A stretch of DNA of 64,000 bases from an uncultured Bacteroides sp. GTDB taxonomy: Bacteria > Bacteroidota > Bacteroidia > Bacteroidales > Bacteroidaceae. Positions 47,103 through 55,035 of the stretch are shown here, in pieces. The stretch is taken from positions 1 through 64,000 of the forward strand of contig CAMTPA010000004.1 of assembly GCA_947074275.1 (NCBI GenBank), read 5' to 3'. Below the pieces are notes generated by a model. That model was not told the DNA's origin. It did not search any database and saw nothing but the letters and a program-made list of their open reading frames with translations. Made by a program: the position numbers and the translations under genes. Each line of letters starts with the position of its first letter. The stretch's first letter is position 1.

Positions 47103-48419
47103 ATGAAGACAACATTAAAATCGATGGCATTGCTGTTGGGCTTAGGGCTACTCCCAATGGTTGTAAATGCACAAAAAAAGATTATCATCGAAGATGAAGA
47201 GCCCAATGCAGTAGTACTTGTGTCGCAAGATAAAGCAGGCGATGAGATTGTTAAAATTATGCACTCTACCAGATTGCCACACTTTCGCGAACCCAATGCA
47301 CCCCGTTTCTTGCTCACCGACACCAAAGGTAGATTTGCTTTGGGTATTGGTGGATACTTGCAAGCGGTGGCAGAGTATGACTTCGGTGGCATTGCAAAAG
47401 ATATAGATTTCTTTCCATCTTCCATTCCTGCCAAGGGAGCAACAGCCGTGAAAAATCAGTTCCAAATGGATATTACCACCTCTACCCTGTTCTTAAAGAT
47501 GGTGGGACGCACCAAACGCTTGGGCGACTTTGTGGTGTATGCCGCTGGTAATTTCCGTGGCGATAACTATACTTTTCAGATGCTGAATGCGTATGCTCAG
47601 TTCTTAGGGTTCACAATGGGGTATAGCTATGGTAACTTTATGGACTTAGCTGCTTGTCCTACCACCATCGACTACGGTGGCCCAAGTGGTATTGCTTACT
47701 ACCGTACGGTTCAGTTGGCTTATACCTACTCAAAACTAAAACATTGGCAGTTTACTGGTGCCATCGAAATGCCTTCGGTAGATGCTACTTATGGCAGCTA
47801 TTCGACAGATAAAAACGCATCGGTATCGGCTGCTCAACGTATGCCAAACTTTGTGGCTACTGCACAATATCATTGGGGACCCAATAGCCACATTCAAGCA
47901 GGTGCGCTTGTGCGTAGTATGACTTACGATAGCTACAACAAGGCCGGTGATTTGTCAGCAAAATCACAAATTGGTTGGGGTATTCAGTTGGCTTCTACTT
48001 TTGCCATTGGCAAAAACTTGCAATTCTTTGGTGAGGCCAATTATGGTAAAGGCATTGGCCAAATGCTGAATGATTTGAGTAACTTGAATGTAGACCTTGT
48101 TCCCGACCCAGAAGACCCAAGCAAAATGCAAGCATTGCCAATGATGGGATGGTATGCAGGTTTGCAATACACCTTCTCTCCCAAAGTATTTATGTCTGCC
48201 ACATATAGTGCCACTCGTCTTTATTCCGACAACGGTTGGCCAATCAATAATTCTGACTTCTATCGCTACGGTCAATATTTCGTGACCAATATTTTCTGGA
48301 ATGTAACAAACGAATTGCAAGTAGGAGCTGAATATTTGAGAGGTTGGCGCACAGGATTCCTCGACAACTCCACTCGCCACGCCAATCGCATCAATGTGAT
48401 GATGCAATACTCATTCTAA
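47103..48419 (+). CDS. Outer membrane porin (DcaP-like)
   Basis: Signal peptide, FALGIGGYLQAVAEYDFGGI, C-terminal aromatic MMQYSF; alternating beta-barrel pattern. Confidence 0.75.
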   Translation: MKTTLKSMALLLGLGLLPMVVNAQKKIIIEDEEPNAVVLVSQDKAGDEIVKIMHSTRLPHFREPNAPRFLLTDTKGRFALGIGGYLQAVAEYDFGGIAKDIDFFPSSIPAKGATAVKNQFQMDITTSTLFLKMVGRTKRLGDFVVYAAGNFRGDNYTFQMLNAYAQFLGFTMGYSYGNFMDLAACPTTIDYGGPSGIAYYRTVQLAYTYSKLKHWQFTGAIEMPSVDATYGSYSTDKNASVSAAQRMPNFVATAQYHWGPNSHIQAGALVRSMTYDSYNKAGDLSAKSQIGWGIQLASTFAIGKNLQFFGEANYGKGIGQMLNDLSNLNVDLVPDPEDPSKMQALPMMGWYAGLQYTFSPKVFMSATYSATRLYSDNGWPINNSDFYRYGQYFVTNIFWNVTNELQVGAEYLRGWRTGFLDNSTRHANRINVMMQYSF

Positions 48420-48446
48420 GGAAACACAACCTTAACTATATAATAA

Positions 48447-48497
48447 AAGAGGTTTCAATTTCTACATCGTGTAGAGTAGTTGAAACCTCTTCTTTGT
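48447..48497. terminator. Bidirectional terminator between convergent genes
   Basis: AAGAGGTTTCAA (48447-48458) / TTGAAACCTCTT (48480-48491), perfect 12-bp stem with A- and T-rich flanks. Confidence 0.8.
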
Positions 48498-48512
48498 TTT
48501 ATTGAGATTGTA

Positions 48513-49877
48513 TTAGAAGCGGTAATCCACTCCTACACCAAATACTTTGTTTGTACGTTTGTAGATATTCGAGCCAGATAATTGAGGCATATCGGGAAGT
48601 GTTGTGCCTGCGTAATTATCCATATTCTTTGTGTAATCTTTGTATGTAGTCCAAAAGTAAGCCACATTCAACGATAACTTAGATGTGATGTTGAACTTCG
48701 CTCCGAAACCAAGTGAGTAAGAGTCGCAAGAGAAGCTTGTGTCTGTTTGAAAATCATCCGACAAACCATAATCGGTGTATTGAAAACCACCACTTACAGT
48801 CAATAGTTTGATGATGTCCCACTCGATACCTGCCAAATATTCGCTGGTGCCGTGCTTCAATGTCTTTTGTTTGGCATCTGCCATACGAGCTTGTTTATCG
48901 AAAAAGTGGTGATACTCTACCGAAGCGTTCAGGTTGGGCAAGAATTTGTAGTTGGCTGCAATTGACAGATAAGCTGGAATATCATTCGGTGTATTCACGC
49001 CGTGGTCATAAGCAGGCATCCCTGTGGTGTTTTCCTTCGTCTTGTTTTCGATGTTCAAGTTTGTTCTAAACTCATATTTAGCACCAAAGTTCCATTTGCC
49101 CACTTTAGCATCTACACCAATAATAGGAGTGATGCCCCAACCTGTTTGGTCTACATCCAATGCCATATCTACCAACGTGGTAGAACCGCTTGGTAGCAAT
49201 GCGCCCATCCAAGCATAATCAGAGTTCAGGTCGGCTTTTACGTGTCCTTTGTAGCCTGCACTCACATAGTTCATACGGCCACCACCAAATACCGACAACC
49301 AATCGTTTATCTTATAAGTCACACCAAGTTGTAGCCCGAAGATGTATTGTTTTCCATCCATTGCACTGTTGATGGAGTACATATTGGGTGTTACCAATCC
49401 TTTGGATGCACCGTAGATGCCCGACATAGCCATTGCGTAGAACATCGGAAGCCCTTGGTCGAAAGAGGCTTTACCACCACCGCCTGTAATGGCGAAGCTT
49501 CCCGAAAATACCCAATCGCCCATCTTGTAGGCTGCTTGTACGCTTGGGATAACAGGAGCTGAAGCCGTGCCTTTGAAATGGCGATTATATGGCGTAGTTG
49601 CTGTTTTATTATCCACGTTAGTATAAGTGAGGAAGTCTGCTGTTATCTCGCGAGTTTGGTATGCGCTCTGTGCATTTAGCGAGAACTGAAAACCGTCGTT
49701 TGCTAAAAAAGCTAAACCTGCGGGATTGGAGTAAACAGCGTCTATTTCGGTAGAAGCTCCACGAGCTATCATTCTAAGAAAAGCCACATTCTGATTGGTG
49801 TTGGTCAAATAACCTCCTGCGAAAGTTGGAATTGAAACTATCAACATCAGTATCGCAATCCAAGTAATTTTTTTCAT
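48513..49877 (-). CDS. OmpP1/FadL-family outer membrane protein
   Basis: Signal peptide; GGYLTNTNQNVAFLRMIARGASTEIDAVYSNPAGLAFLANDGFQFSLNAQ; C-terminal GVGVDYRF. Confidence 0.85.
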   Translation of the reverse strand: MKKITWIAILMLIVSIPTFAGGYLTNTNQNVAFLRMIARGASTEIDAVYSNPAGLAFLANDGFQFSLNAQSAYQTREITADFLTYTNVDNKTATTPYNRHFKGTASAPVIPSVQAAYKMGDWVFSGSFAITGGGGKASFDQGLPMFYAMAMSGIYGASKGLVTPNMYSINSAMDGKQYIFGLQLGVTYKINDWLSVFGGGRMNYVSAGYKGHVKADLNSDYAWMGALLPSGSTTLVDMALDVDQTGWGITPIIGVDAKVGKWNFGAKYEFRTNLNIENKTKENTTGMPAYDHGVNTPNDIPAYLSIAANYKFLPNLNASVEYHHFFDKQARMADAKQKTLKHGTSEYLAGIEWDIIKLLTVSGGFQYTDYGLSDDFQTDTSFSCDSYSLGFGAKFNITSKLSLNVAYFWTTYKDYTKNMDNYAGTTLPDMPQLSGSNIYKRTNKVFGVGVDYRF

Positions 49878-50097
49878 TTATCTTTCGTTTAAAATTAATT
49901 TGGGCGCAAAGATAGAATAAATATGCACACGTTGCGTCTTGATGTGCAATTATTTTTGAGATGGTGTTAAAATAGCTTTCTAAACAAGATGGTTTCAGTT
50001 TTAACTTACCCGTGATGTGGGCAGAAAAAGCAAGCGTAAACACAAACAATCCACCTCGAAAGGTGTTTTTCAATAAATCTTCTAATCTTGAATAGAT

Positions 50098-51099
50098 ATG
50101 GCTTATAGAATTGCTTTTTTTGGCTCCAAACCTTATGATGAATCTACATTCAACGAACGAAATGTCGAGTTTGGATACGAATTAATCTACTTTAAAGGGC
50201 ATCTCAACCCCAACAATGTGTCGCTCACGAAGGGGGTTGATGCTGTGTGTGTGTTTGTGAACGATACGGTAGATGCAACTGTGATTCGCGCAATGGCAGA
50301 TAATGGTGTGAAGCTGTTAACACTTCGTTGTGCTGGATTTAACAACGTCGATTTGGATGCGTGCGCTACCTGCGGCATCACCGTGCTTCGTGTGCCAGCT
50401 TACTCTCCTTATGCGGTGGCCGAATATACGGTGGCTCTGATGCTATCGCTCAATCGGAAGATTCCTCGTGCAGTGTGGCGAACACGTGATGGGAACTTCT
50501 CACTTCACGGCTTGATGGGGTTTGATATGTATGGCAAAACGGTAGGCATTATCGGAACGGGCAAGATTGCAAAGATCGCAATACACATATTGCGTGGCTT
50601 TGGAATGAATATTTTAGCTTACGATCTTTATCCCGATTATGAGTTTGCAAAGCAATACGATGTGTCCTACACCACACTCGATGATTTGTATGGTCGTTCG
50701 GACATAATATCGCTTCACTGCCCGCTTACTGCCGACAACAAATATATGATAAACAGTGAGTCGATAGCTAAAATGAAAGAGGGTGTGATGATAATCAACA
50801 CGGGTAGAGGGCAATTGATACACACCACCCAACTGATAGAAGGATTGAAGAGCAAAAAAGTAGGGTCGGCAGGTTTGGATGTGTACGAGGAAGAGGGGGC
50901 AGTGTTCTACGAAGATCAATCGGACAAGATAATGACCGATGACACGTTGGCGCGATTGCTTTCATTCAACAATGTAATCGTAACCTCGCATCAAGCTTAT
51001 TTCACCAAGGAGGCGTTGGACAACATCGCCGCTACTACCTTGCAAAATGTAAAGGACTTTATCGAACATAAACCCTTACTAAATGAAGTGAAAAAATAA
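50098..51099 (+). CDS. ldhA: D-lactate dehydrogenase / 2-hydroxyacid dehydrogenase
   Basis: LLTLRCAGFNNVDLDACATCGITVLRVPAYSPYAVAEYTVALMLSLNRKIPRA, GKTVGIIGTGKIAKI, MINTGRGQLI-like motif. Confidence 0.9.
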   Translation: MAYRIAFFGSKPYDESTFNERNVEFGYELIYFKGHLNPNNVSLTKGVDAVCVFVNDTVDATVIRAMADNGVKLLTLRCAGFNNVDLDACATCGITVLRVPAYSPYAVAEYTVALMLSLNRKIPRAVWRTRDGNFSLHGLMGFDMYGKTVGIIGTGKIAKIAIHILRGFGMNILAYDLYPDYEFAKQYDVSYTTLDDLYGRSDIISLHCPLTADNKYMINSESIAKMKEGVMIINTGRGQLIHTTQLIEGLKSKKVGSAGLDVYEEEGAVFYEDQSDKIMTDDTLARLLSFNNVIVTSHQAYFTKEALDNIAATTLQNVKDFIEHKPLLNEVKK

Positions 51100-51158
51100 A
51101 ACCATTATAGCCACTATTTGTTTTTTAGCTTATTACCCCCAATTAGACGATACTATAT

Positions 51159-51863
51159 ATGATGAAGATAGTGCATAGAGCGGAAACTCGCGGACGTTCT
51201 TGTAATAACTGGTTGAGAAGTTACCACACTTTTAGCTGCGACGATTATTACGATGCCGAAAGAATCAACTTCGGTGCTTTGCGTGTGCTGAATGACAACC
51301 GCATTGCGCCGGGTATGGGCTTTAGCATACACCCACACAAAAATATGGAGATTGTCACCATTCCACTCAAGGGGGAGTTGCAACACGGCGACAGTAAAAA
51401 AGTACACTCGGTGATTGGGGCCAACGATGTGCAAGTGATTAGTGCAGGAACAGGGATATTTCATAGCGAAACCAACGGTAGCAAAATCAATCCCGTAGAG
51501 TTTCTTCAGATATGGATTATGCCGCGCGAACGCAATGTACACCCCAATTATCAGAGTTGCAACTTGAGCGATTTGAAAACCGAAAATGGTGTGACGCTTA
51601 TTGCATCGCCCGATGAAATGGCTCCTATGTCGTTGCTGCAAGATGCTTGGATATCGGTATATAGCGGTGTAGAAAATGAAACCTTGCAATATCAGCTAAA
51701 CCAATCGCACAATGGAGTTTATCTTTTCCTGATTGACGGGGAGGTGTTGGTGGGCGATGTGCTACTGAAAAAACGCGATGGAATGGGACTTTCCGAAGTA
51801 AACAATTTTGAGGCGACGGTAGTGAAAGATGCTCATCTGCTACTTGTCGAAGTTCCAATGTAA
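51159..51863 (+). CDS. Pirin-like bicupin protein
   Basis: FGALRVLNDNRIAPGMGFSIHPHKNMEIVTIPLKGELQHGDSKK, GTGIFHSETN. Confidence 0.93.
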   Translation: MMKIVHRAETRGRSCNNWLRSYHTFSCDDYYDAERINFGALRVLNDNRIAPGMGFSIHPHKNMEIVTIPLKGELQHGDSKKVHSVIGANDVQVISAGTGIFHSETNGSKINPVEFLQIWIMPRERNVHPNYQSCNLSDLKTENGVTLIASPDEMAPMSLLQDAWISVYSGVENETLQYQLNQSHNGVYLFLIDGEVLVGDVLLKKRDGMGLSEVNNFEATVVKDAHLLLVEVPM

Positions 51864-52014
51864 ACACTTTGCGCGATAAACGTGAACAGTTGATTTGTAG
51901 ACTGTGCATATCCATTCCGATAACTATTAACAGTAGAAAACCAAACTAAGTAGCACCGTAATTTTGTTATTCAATAAAATAATGAGTAATATTGTGGCAT
52001 TAACTTATTGAACG

Positions 52015-52746
52015 ATGAAGTTAGATTATATTTATCACAGCGGTTTTGCCATTGAAGCAAATGGTGTTACCGTGATTATCGATTACTTTAAAGACTCTTC
52101 TGCCACCGAATACAATCGTGGCATTGTACACGACTATCTGCTGAATAAACCCGGCAGGCTTTACGTGCTCTCCACCCACTCGCACCCCGACCACTTCAAT
52201 CCCGAAATACTTCGTTGGAAAGCTTTGCGTCCCGATTTGACTTACATCTTTTCGGGCGATATACTTCAAAATGGAAAAGCGGACAAGCAAACCGCTGTTT
52301 ATCTGAACAAAGGCGATGTGTATCAAGACAACAACATTCGTGTCGAAGCTTTTGGATCTACCGACATAGGGGTGTCGTTTCTGATTGATGTGGATAATAC
52401 TCGCTTTTTTCACGCTGGCGACCTGAATAACTGGCATTGGAGCGAAGAGTCTACCCCAGAGGAAATAGAACAGGCCAATACCGATTTCTTGAACGAACTA
52501 AACTACCTCAAAGAGCGAGTTGAGCACATCGATGTGACTATGTTTCCGGTAGACAATCGGATGGGGAAGGACTACTATAAAGGGGCACAACAGTTCGTGG
52601 AGATGATAAAAACAACTATATTTGTGCCGATGCACTTCGACCAAACCTACAAGGCTGCCGATGACTTTGAAAAGATAGCCGAAGAGAATGGTTGCCGCTT
52701 CTTCAAGATTACCCATCGAGGTGAAATATTTGATATAACTGAATAA
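52015..52746 (+). CDS. Metallo-beta-lactamase-fold hydrolase
   Basis: LSTHSHPDHFNPEILRW (HxHxDH-like), FFHAGDLNNWHW. Confidence 0.85.
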   Translation: MKLDYIYHSGFAIEANGVTVIIDYFKDSSATEYNRGIVHDYLLNKPGRLYVLSTHSHPDHFNPEILRWKALRPDLTYIFSGDILQNGKADKQTAVYLNKGDVYQDNNIRVEAFGSTDIGVSFLIDVDNTRFFHAGDLNNWHWSEESTPEEIEQANTDFLNELNYLKERVEHIDVTMFPVDNRMGKDYYKGAQQFVEMIKTTIFVPMHFDQTYKAADDFEKIAEENGCRFFKITHRGEIFDITE

Positions 52747-52757
52747 ACATCATACGT

Positions 52758-53837
52758 ATGAGAAAGATTATCGCCCTCTTGTTTTTTGCTTTACTGCTCA
52801 CAAACCCGAACGCTTTGCTGGCACAAAGCCACGACGAAAACGACGATGAGAGCCGCTACTTAGTGGGTGCTGTGCCCCAAGTGGAAGGAAAGGTTGTGTT
52901 TCAAAAAGAGTTTACCATACCCGGTATGTCTCAAGAGCAGATTTACCAACGAATGTTGAAGTGGCTCGAAAAACGCTTGGCCGAAAATAACAACCAAAGC
53001 AGGGTGGTATATACCCAACCCGAAGAGGGGGTGATTGCTGGCATTGGCGAACAATGGATTGTTTTTAAGTCGAGTGCGCTATCGCTCGATCGCACTTGGA
53101 TGAATTACACCATTCAAATCAATTGTCGGCCCCAGCATTGCTCGATAGAGATAGAGAAGATACGCTATACTTATCAGGAAAAAGAGAAATACAACGCCGA
53201 AGAGTGGATAGCCGACAAGGTGGCTCTCAATAAATCGCAAACGAAACTGATACGTGGATTGGCGAAGTGGCGCAAAAAGACAGTCGACTTTGCAGATGCT
53301 ATCTTCGACGGTGCTGCACAAGCATTGGGCGCAGCCGACGTGCAACCACAACCAGCTACGCAAGCTGCCGCGGCGGTAGCTACTGGCCCAGTTGTGATTC
53401 AACAAGCTAAACCCGTGGAGGTGGCTACTCCTGCGCCTGTTGTCGTAGCTCCATCACAACCAGCTGCTGCGACAACTTCAGCTCAACTCAAAGAGGTAGA
53501 GCCTGCACTTGTCCCCAAAGACGCTATTCGGATAGGTGAAGGTAAAATTGTGATTGCCATAGGCACAGATGCTTTCAATATGACAATGATGACGGCAAAT
53601 GCAGGTGGCTCGATAGGCAAGATAGAAGGAAAACCAGTCGTGTTTACCATCCTCTCGCCCGACCAACCCTACGAGGCCATCGAAAAAGCTGAGAATTATA
53701 CGGTGAAATTTTTCCCTACCGGACAAAACGAACCGTCGGTGGTGCTGGAGTGCGTGAAGATGCCAAGCCAAAACCTCTACGAAGGTCAGCCACGCACCTA
53801 CATAGGCCAGATTACAAAAGCGTGGATTAAAGAATGA
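52758..53837 (+). CDS. Secreted DUF4468-type protein
   Basis: Signal peptide; GKVVFQKEFTIPGMSQEQIYQRMLKWLEKRLAENNNQSRVVYTQPEEGVIAGIGEQWIVF; Ala/Pro/Val-rich linker and C-terminal domain. Confidence 0.65.
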   Translation: MRKIIALLFFALLLTNPNALLAQSHDENDDESRYLVGAVPQVEGKVVFQKEFTIPGMSQEQIYQRMLKWLEKRLAENNNQSRVVYTQPEEGVIAGIGEQWIVFKSSALSLDRTWMNYTIQINCRPQHCSIEIEKIRYTYQEKEKYNAEEWIADKVALNKSQTKLIRGLAKWRKKTVDFADAIFDGAAQALGAADVQPQPATQAAAAVATGPVVIQQAKPVEVATPAPVVVAPSQPAAATTSAQLKEVEPALVPKDAIRIGEGKIVIAIGTDAFNMTMMTANAGGSIGKIEGKPVVFTILSPDQPYEAIEKAENYTVKFFPTGQNEPSVVLECVKMPSQNLYEGQPRTYIGQITKAWIKE

Positions 53838-53865
53838 CGATTACACCATAATAAATAATAGCACA

Positions 53866-54243
53866 ATGGAAATTAAAGGAAAATTTGATCACTTCAACAT
53901 CAATGTGACCAACTTAGATAAAAGTATTGAGTTTTATCAAAAAGCGTTGGGACTGACCGAACATCATCGCAAAGAAGCGCAAGATGGCTCGTTCATATTG
54001 GTTTACCTCACCGACGAAAGCAGTCCGTTTATGCTCGAACTCACTTGGCTTCGCGAACATCCCGATGCCTATGAACTGGGCGAAAATGAGAGCCACCTAT
54101 GTTTTCGTGTAGCAGGCGACTACGATGCCGTGCGCCAATATCATAAAGAAATGGAGTGCGTTTGTTTTGAAAATACTGCGATGGGGCTTTACTTCATCAA
54201 CGACCCCGACGATTATTGGATAGAGATTCTGCCTGCCAAATAA
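53866..54243 (+). CDS. VOC/glyoxalase-family protein
   Basis: KFDHFNINVTNLDKSIEFYQKALGLTE, FINDPDDYWIEILP. Confidence 0.9.
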   Translation: MEIKGKFDHFNINVTNLDKSIEFYQKALGLTEHHRKEAQDGSFILVYLTDESSPFMLELTWLREHPDAYELGENESHLCFRVAGDYDAVRQYHKEMECVCFENTAMGLYFINDPDDYWIEILPAK

Positions 54244-54288
54244 AAAAGTGAGGGTTTGCATACAGTTGATGCAAACCCTCACTTTTTT
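54242..54288. terminator. Bidirectional terminator with perfect 20-bp stem
   Basis: AAAAAAGTGAGGGTTTGCAT (54242-54261) acagttg ATGCAAACCCTCACTTTTTT (54269-54288). Confidence 0.95.
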
Positions 54289-54472
54289 ATCTTTTACTTC
54301 TACTGGCTCTTTTTCGGCGATACTCCGCTTTCATCTTTGCCGAACCCGATCCGTGCTGACCACGAATGTAGGTCGCCTTTTTCGCTTTCGTTTTCACCTT
54401 GTCATCCTCTTTGGGTTTCTCTTTTTTGCCTTTAAAAACCAACCCCTCTACTATTACATCTTCTATCTTCAT
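54287..54472 (-). CDS. Small highly basic protein (61 aa)
   Basis: MKIEDVIVEGLVFKGKKEKPKEDDKVKTKAKKATYIRGQHGSGSAKMKAEYRRKRASRSKR; stop abuts the bidirectional terminator. Confidence 0.55.
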   Translation of the reverse strand: MKIEDVIVEGLVFKGKKEKPKEDDKVKTKAKKATYIRGQHGSGSAKMKAEYRRKRASRSKR

Positions 54473-54586
54473 ATCTTACAGCAAATTAAGCTAAATGGTT
54501 TAAGTTCGTAGCATTCAAGTGTTGGTATCACAAGAATCTTTTATAAAAAGTGGTTTAACTCAAAAAGGGCTAAACTCTAACCTTGT

Positions 54587-54658
54587 CGGAATGAGGCGAT
54601 TCGAACGCCCGACCCCTACGTCCCGAACGTAGTGCGCTACCAACTGCGCTACATTCCG
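54587..54658 (-). tRNA. tRNA-Pro (anticodon CGG)
   Basis: Minus strand CGGAATG TA GCGC AGTTGGTA GCGC A CTACG TTCGGGA CGTAG GGGTC GGGCG TTCGAAT CGCCT CATTCCG folds as a 72-nt cloverleaf; anticodon CGG. Confidence 0.95.
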
Positions 54659-54848
54659 AAACATCCTAAGATGCGAATACCGCTATTGTCGACAAATCGC
54701 TCAATAACAGTCTTTTTAAGTTTATCGTGCAAAGTTAGTTGCTTTATTTTAAAAAGCAAAACAGACGCTTCATTTTATGAACTTCGATGATTGCCCAGCC
54801 GCCGTTCATTGCGTTGCAGGGTGGGCATAGCAGTCGTAAAACGGCTGT

Positions 54849-54916
54849 TTGGTAGATAGGCCTTCTCAGCGCGGTAGGTAGGCCTTGCCAGGTCGGTAGA
54901 TAGGGCTGTCTACCAA
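54849..54916 (+). repeat. 22-nt-period array with imperfect terminal inverted repeats (same family as 6470-6557 and 44948-45041)
   Basis: GGTAG units at 54851, 54873 and 54895 (22-nt period); TTGGTAGATAG (54849-54859) / CTGTCTACCAA (54906-54916) inverted repeat. Confidence 0.88.
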
Positions 54917-55035
54917 GCGGGGTGGGTATAGCTAATTCTGCGATACCGTAAAAATCTATTTTTATATGTGTGGCATTGAGTGTATATTTGTGGAGTATCG
55001 TATTTTATAAGTAGAAAAACATAAAGACAATTGAT

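Noticed and set aside
54587-54658. tRNA-Pro as an integration site for a genomic island
   Set aside because: No integrase and no direct repeat of the tRNA 3' end was noticed in the window.
54983-54990. TATATTTG as a Bacteroidetes -7 promoter element upstream of the heparinase-like gene (also 32763 and 57910)
   Set aside because: The -7-like motif is present but no clear -33 TTTG partner was found at the expected spacing; too common in AT-rich sequence to report as a feature.
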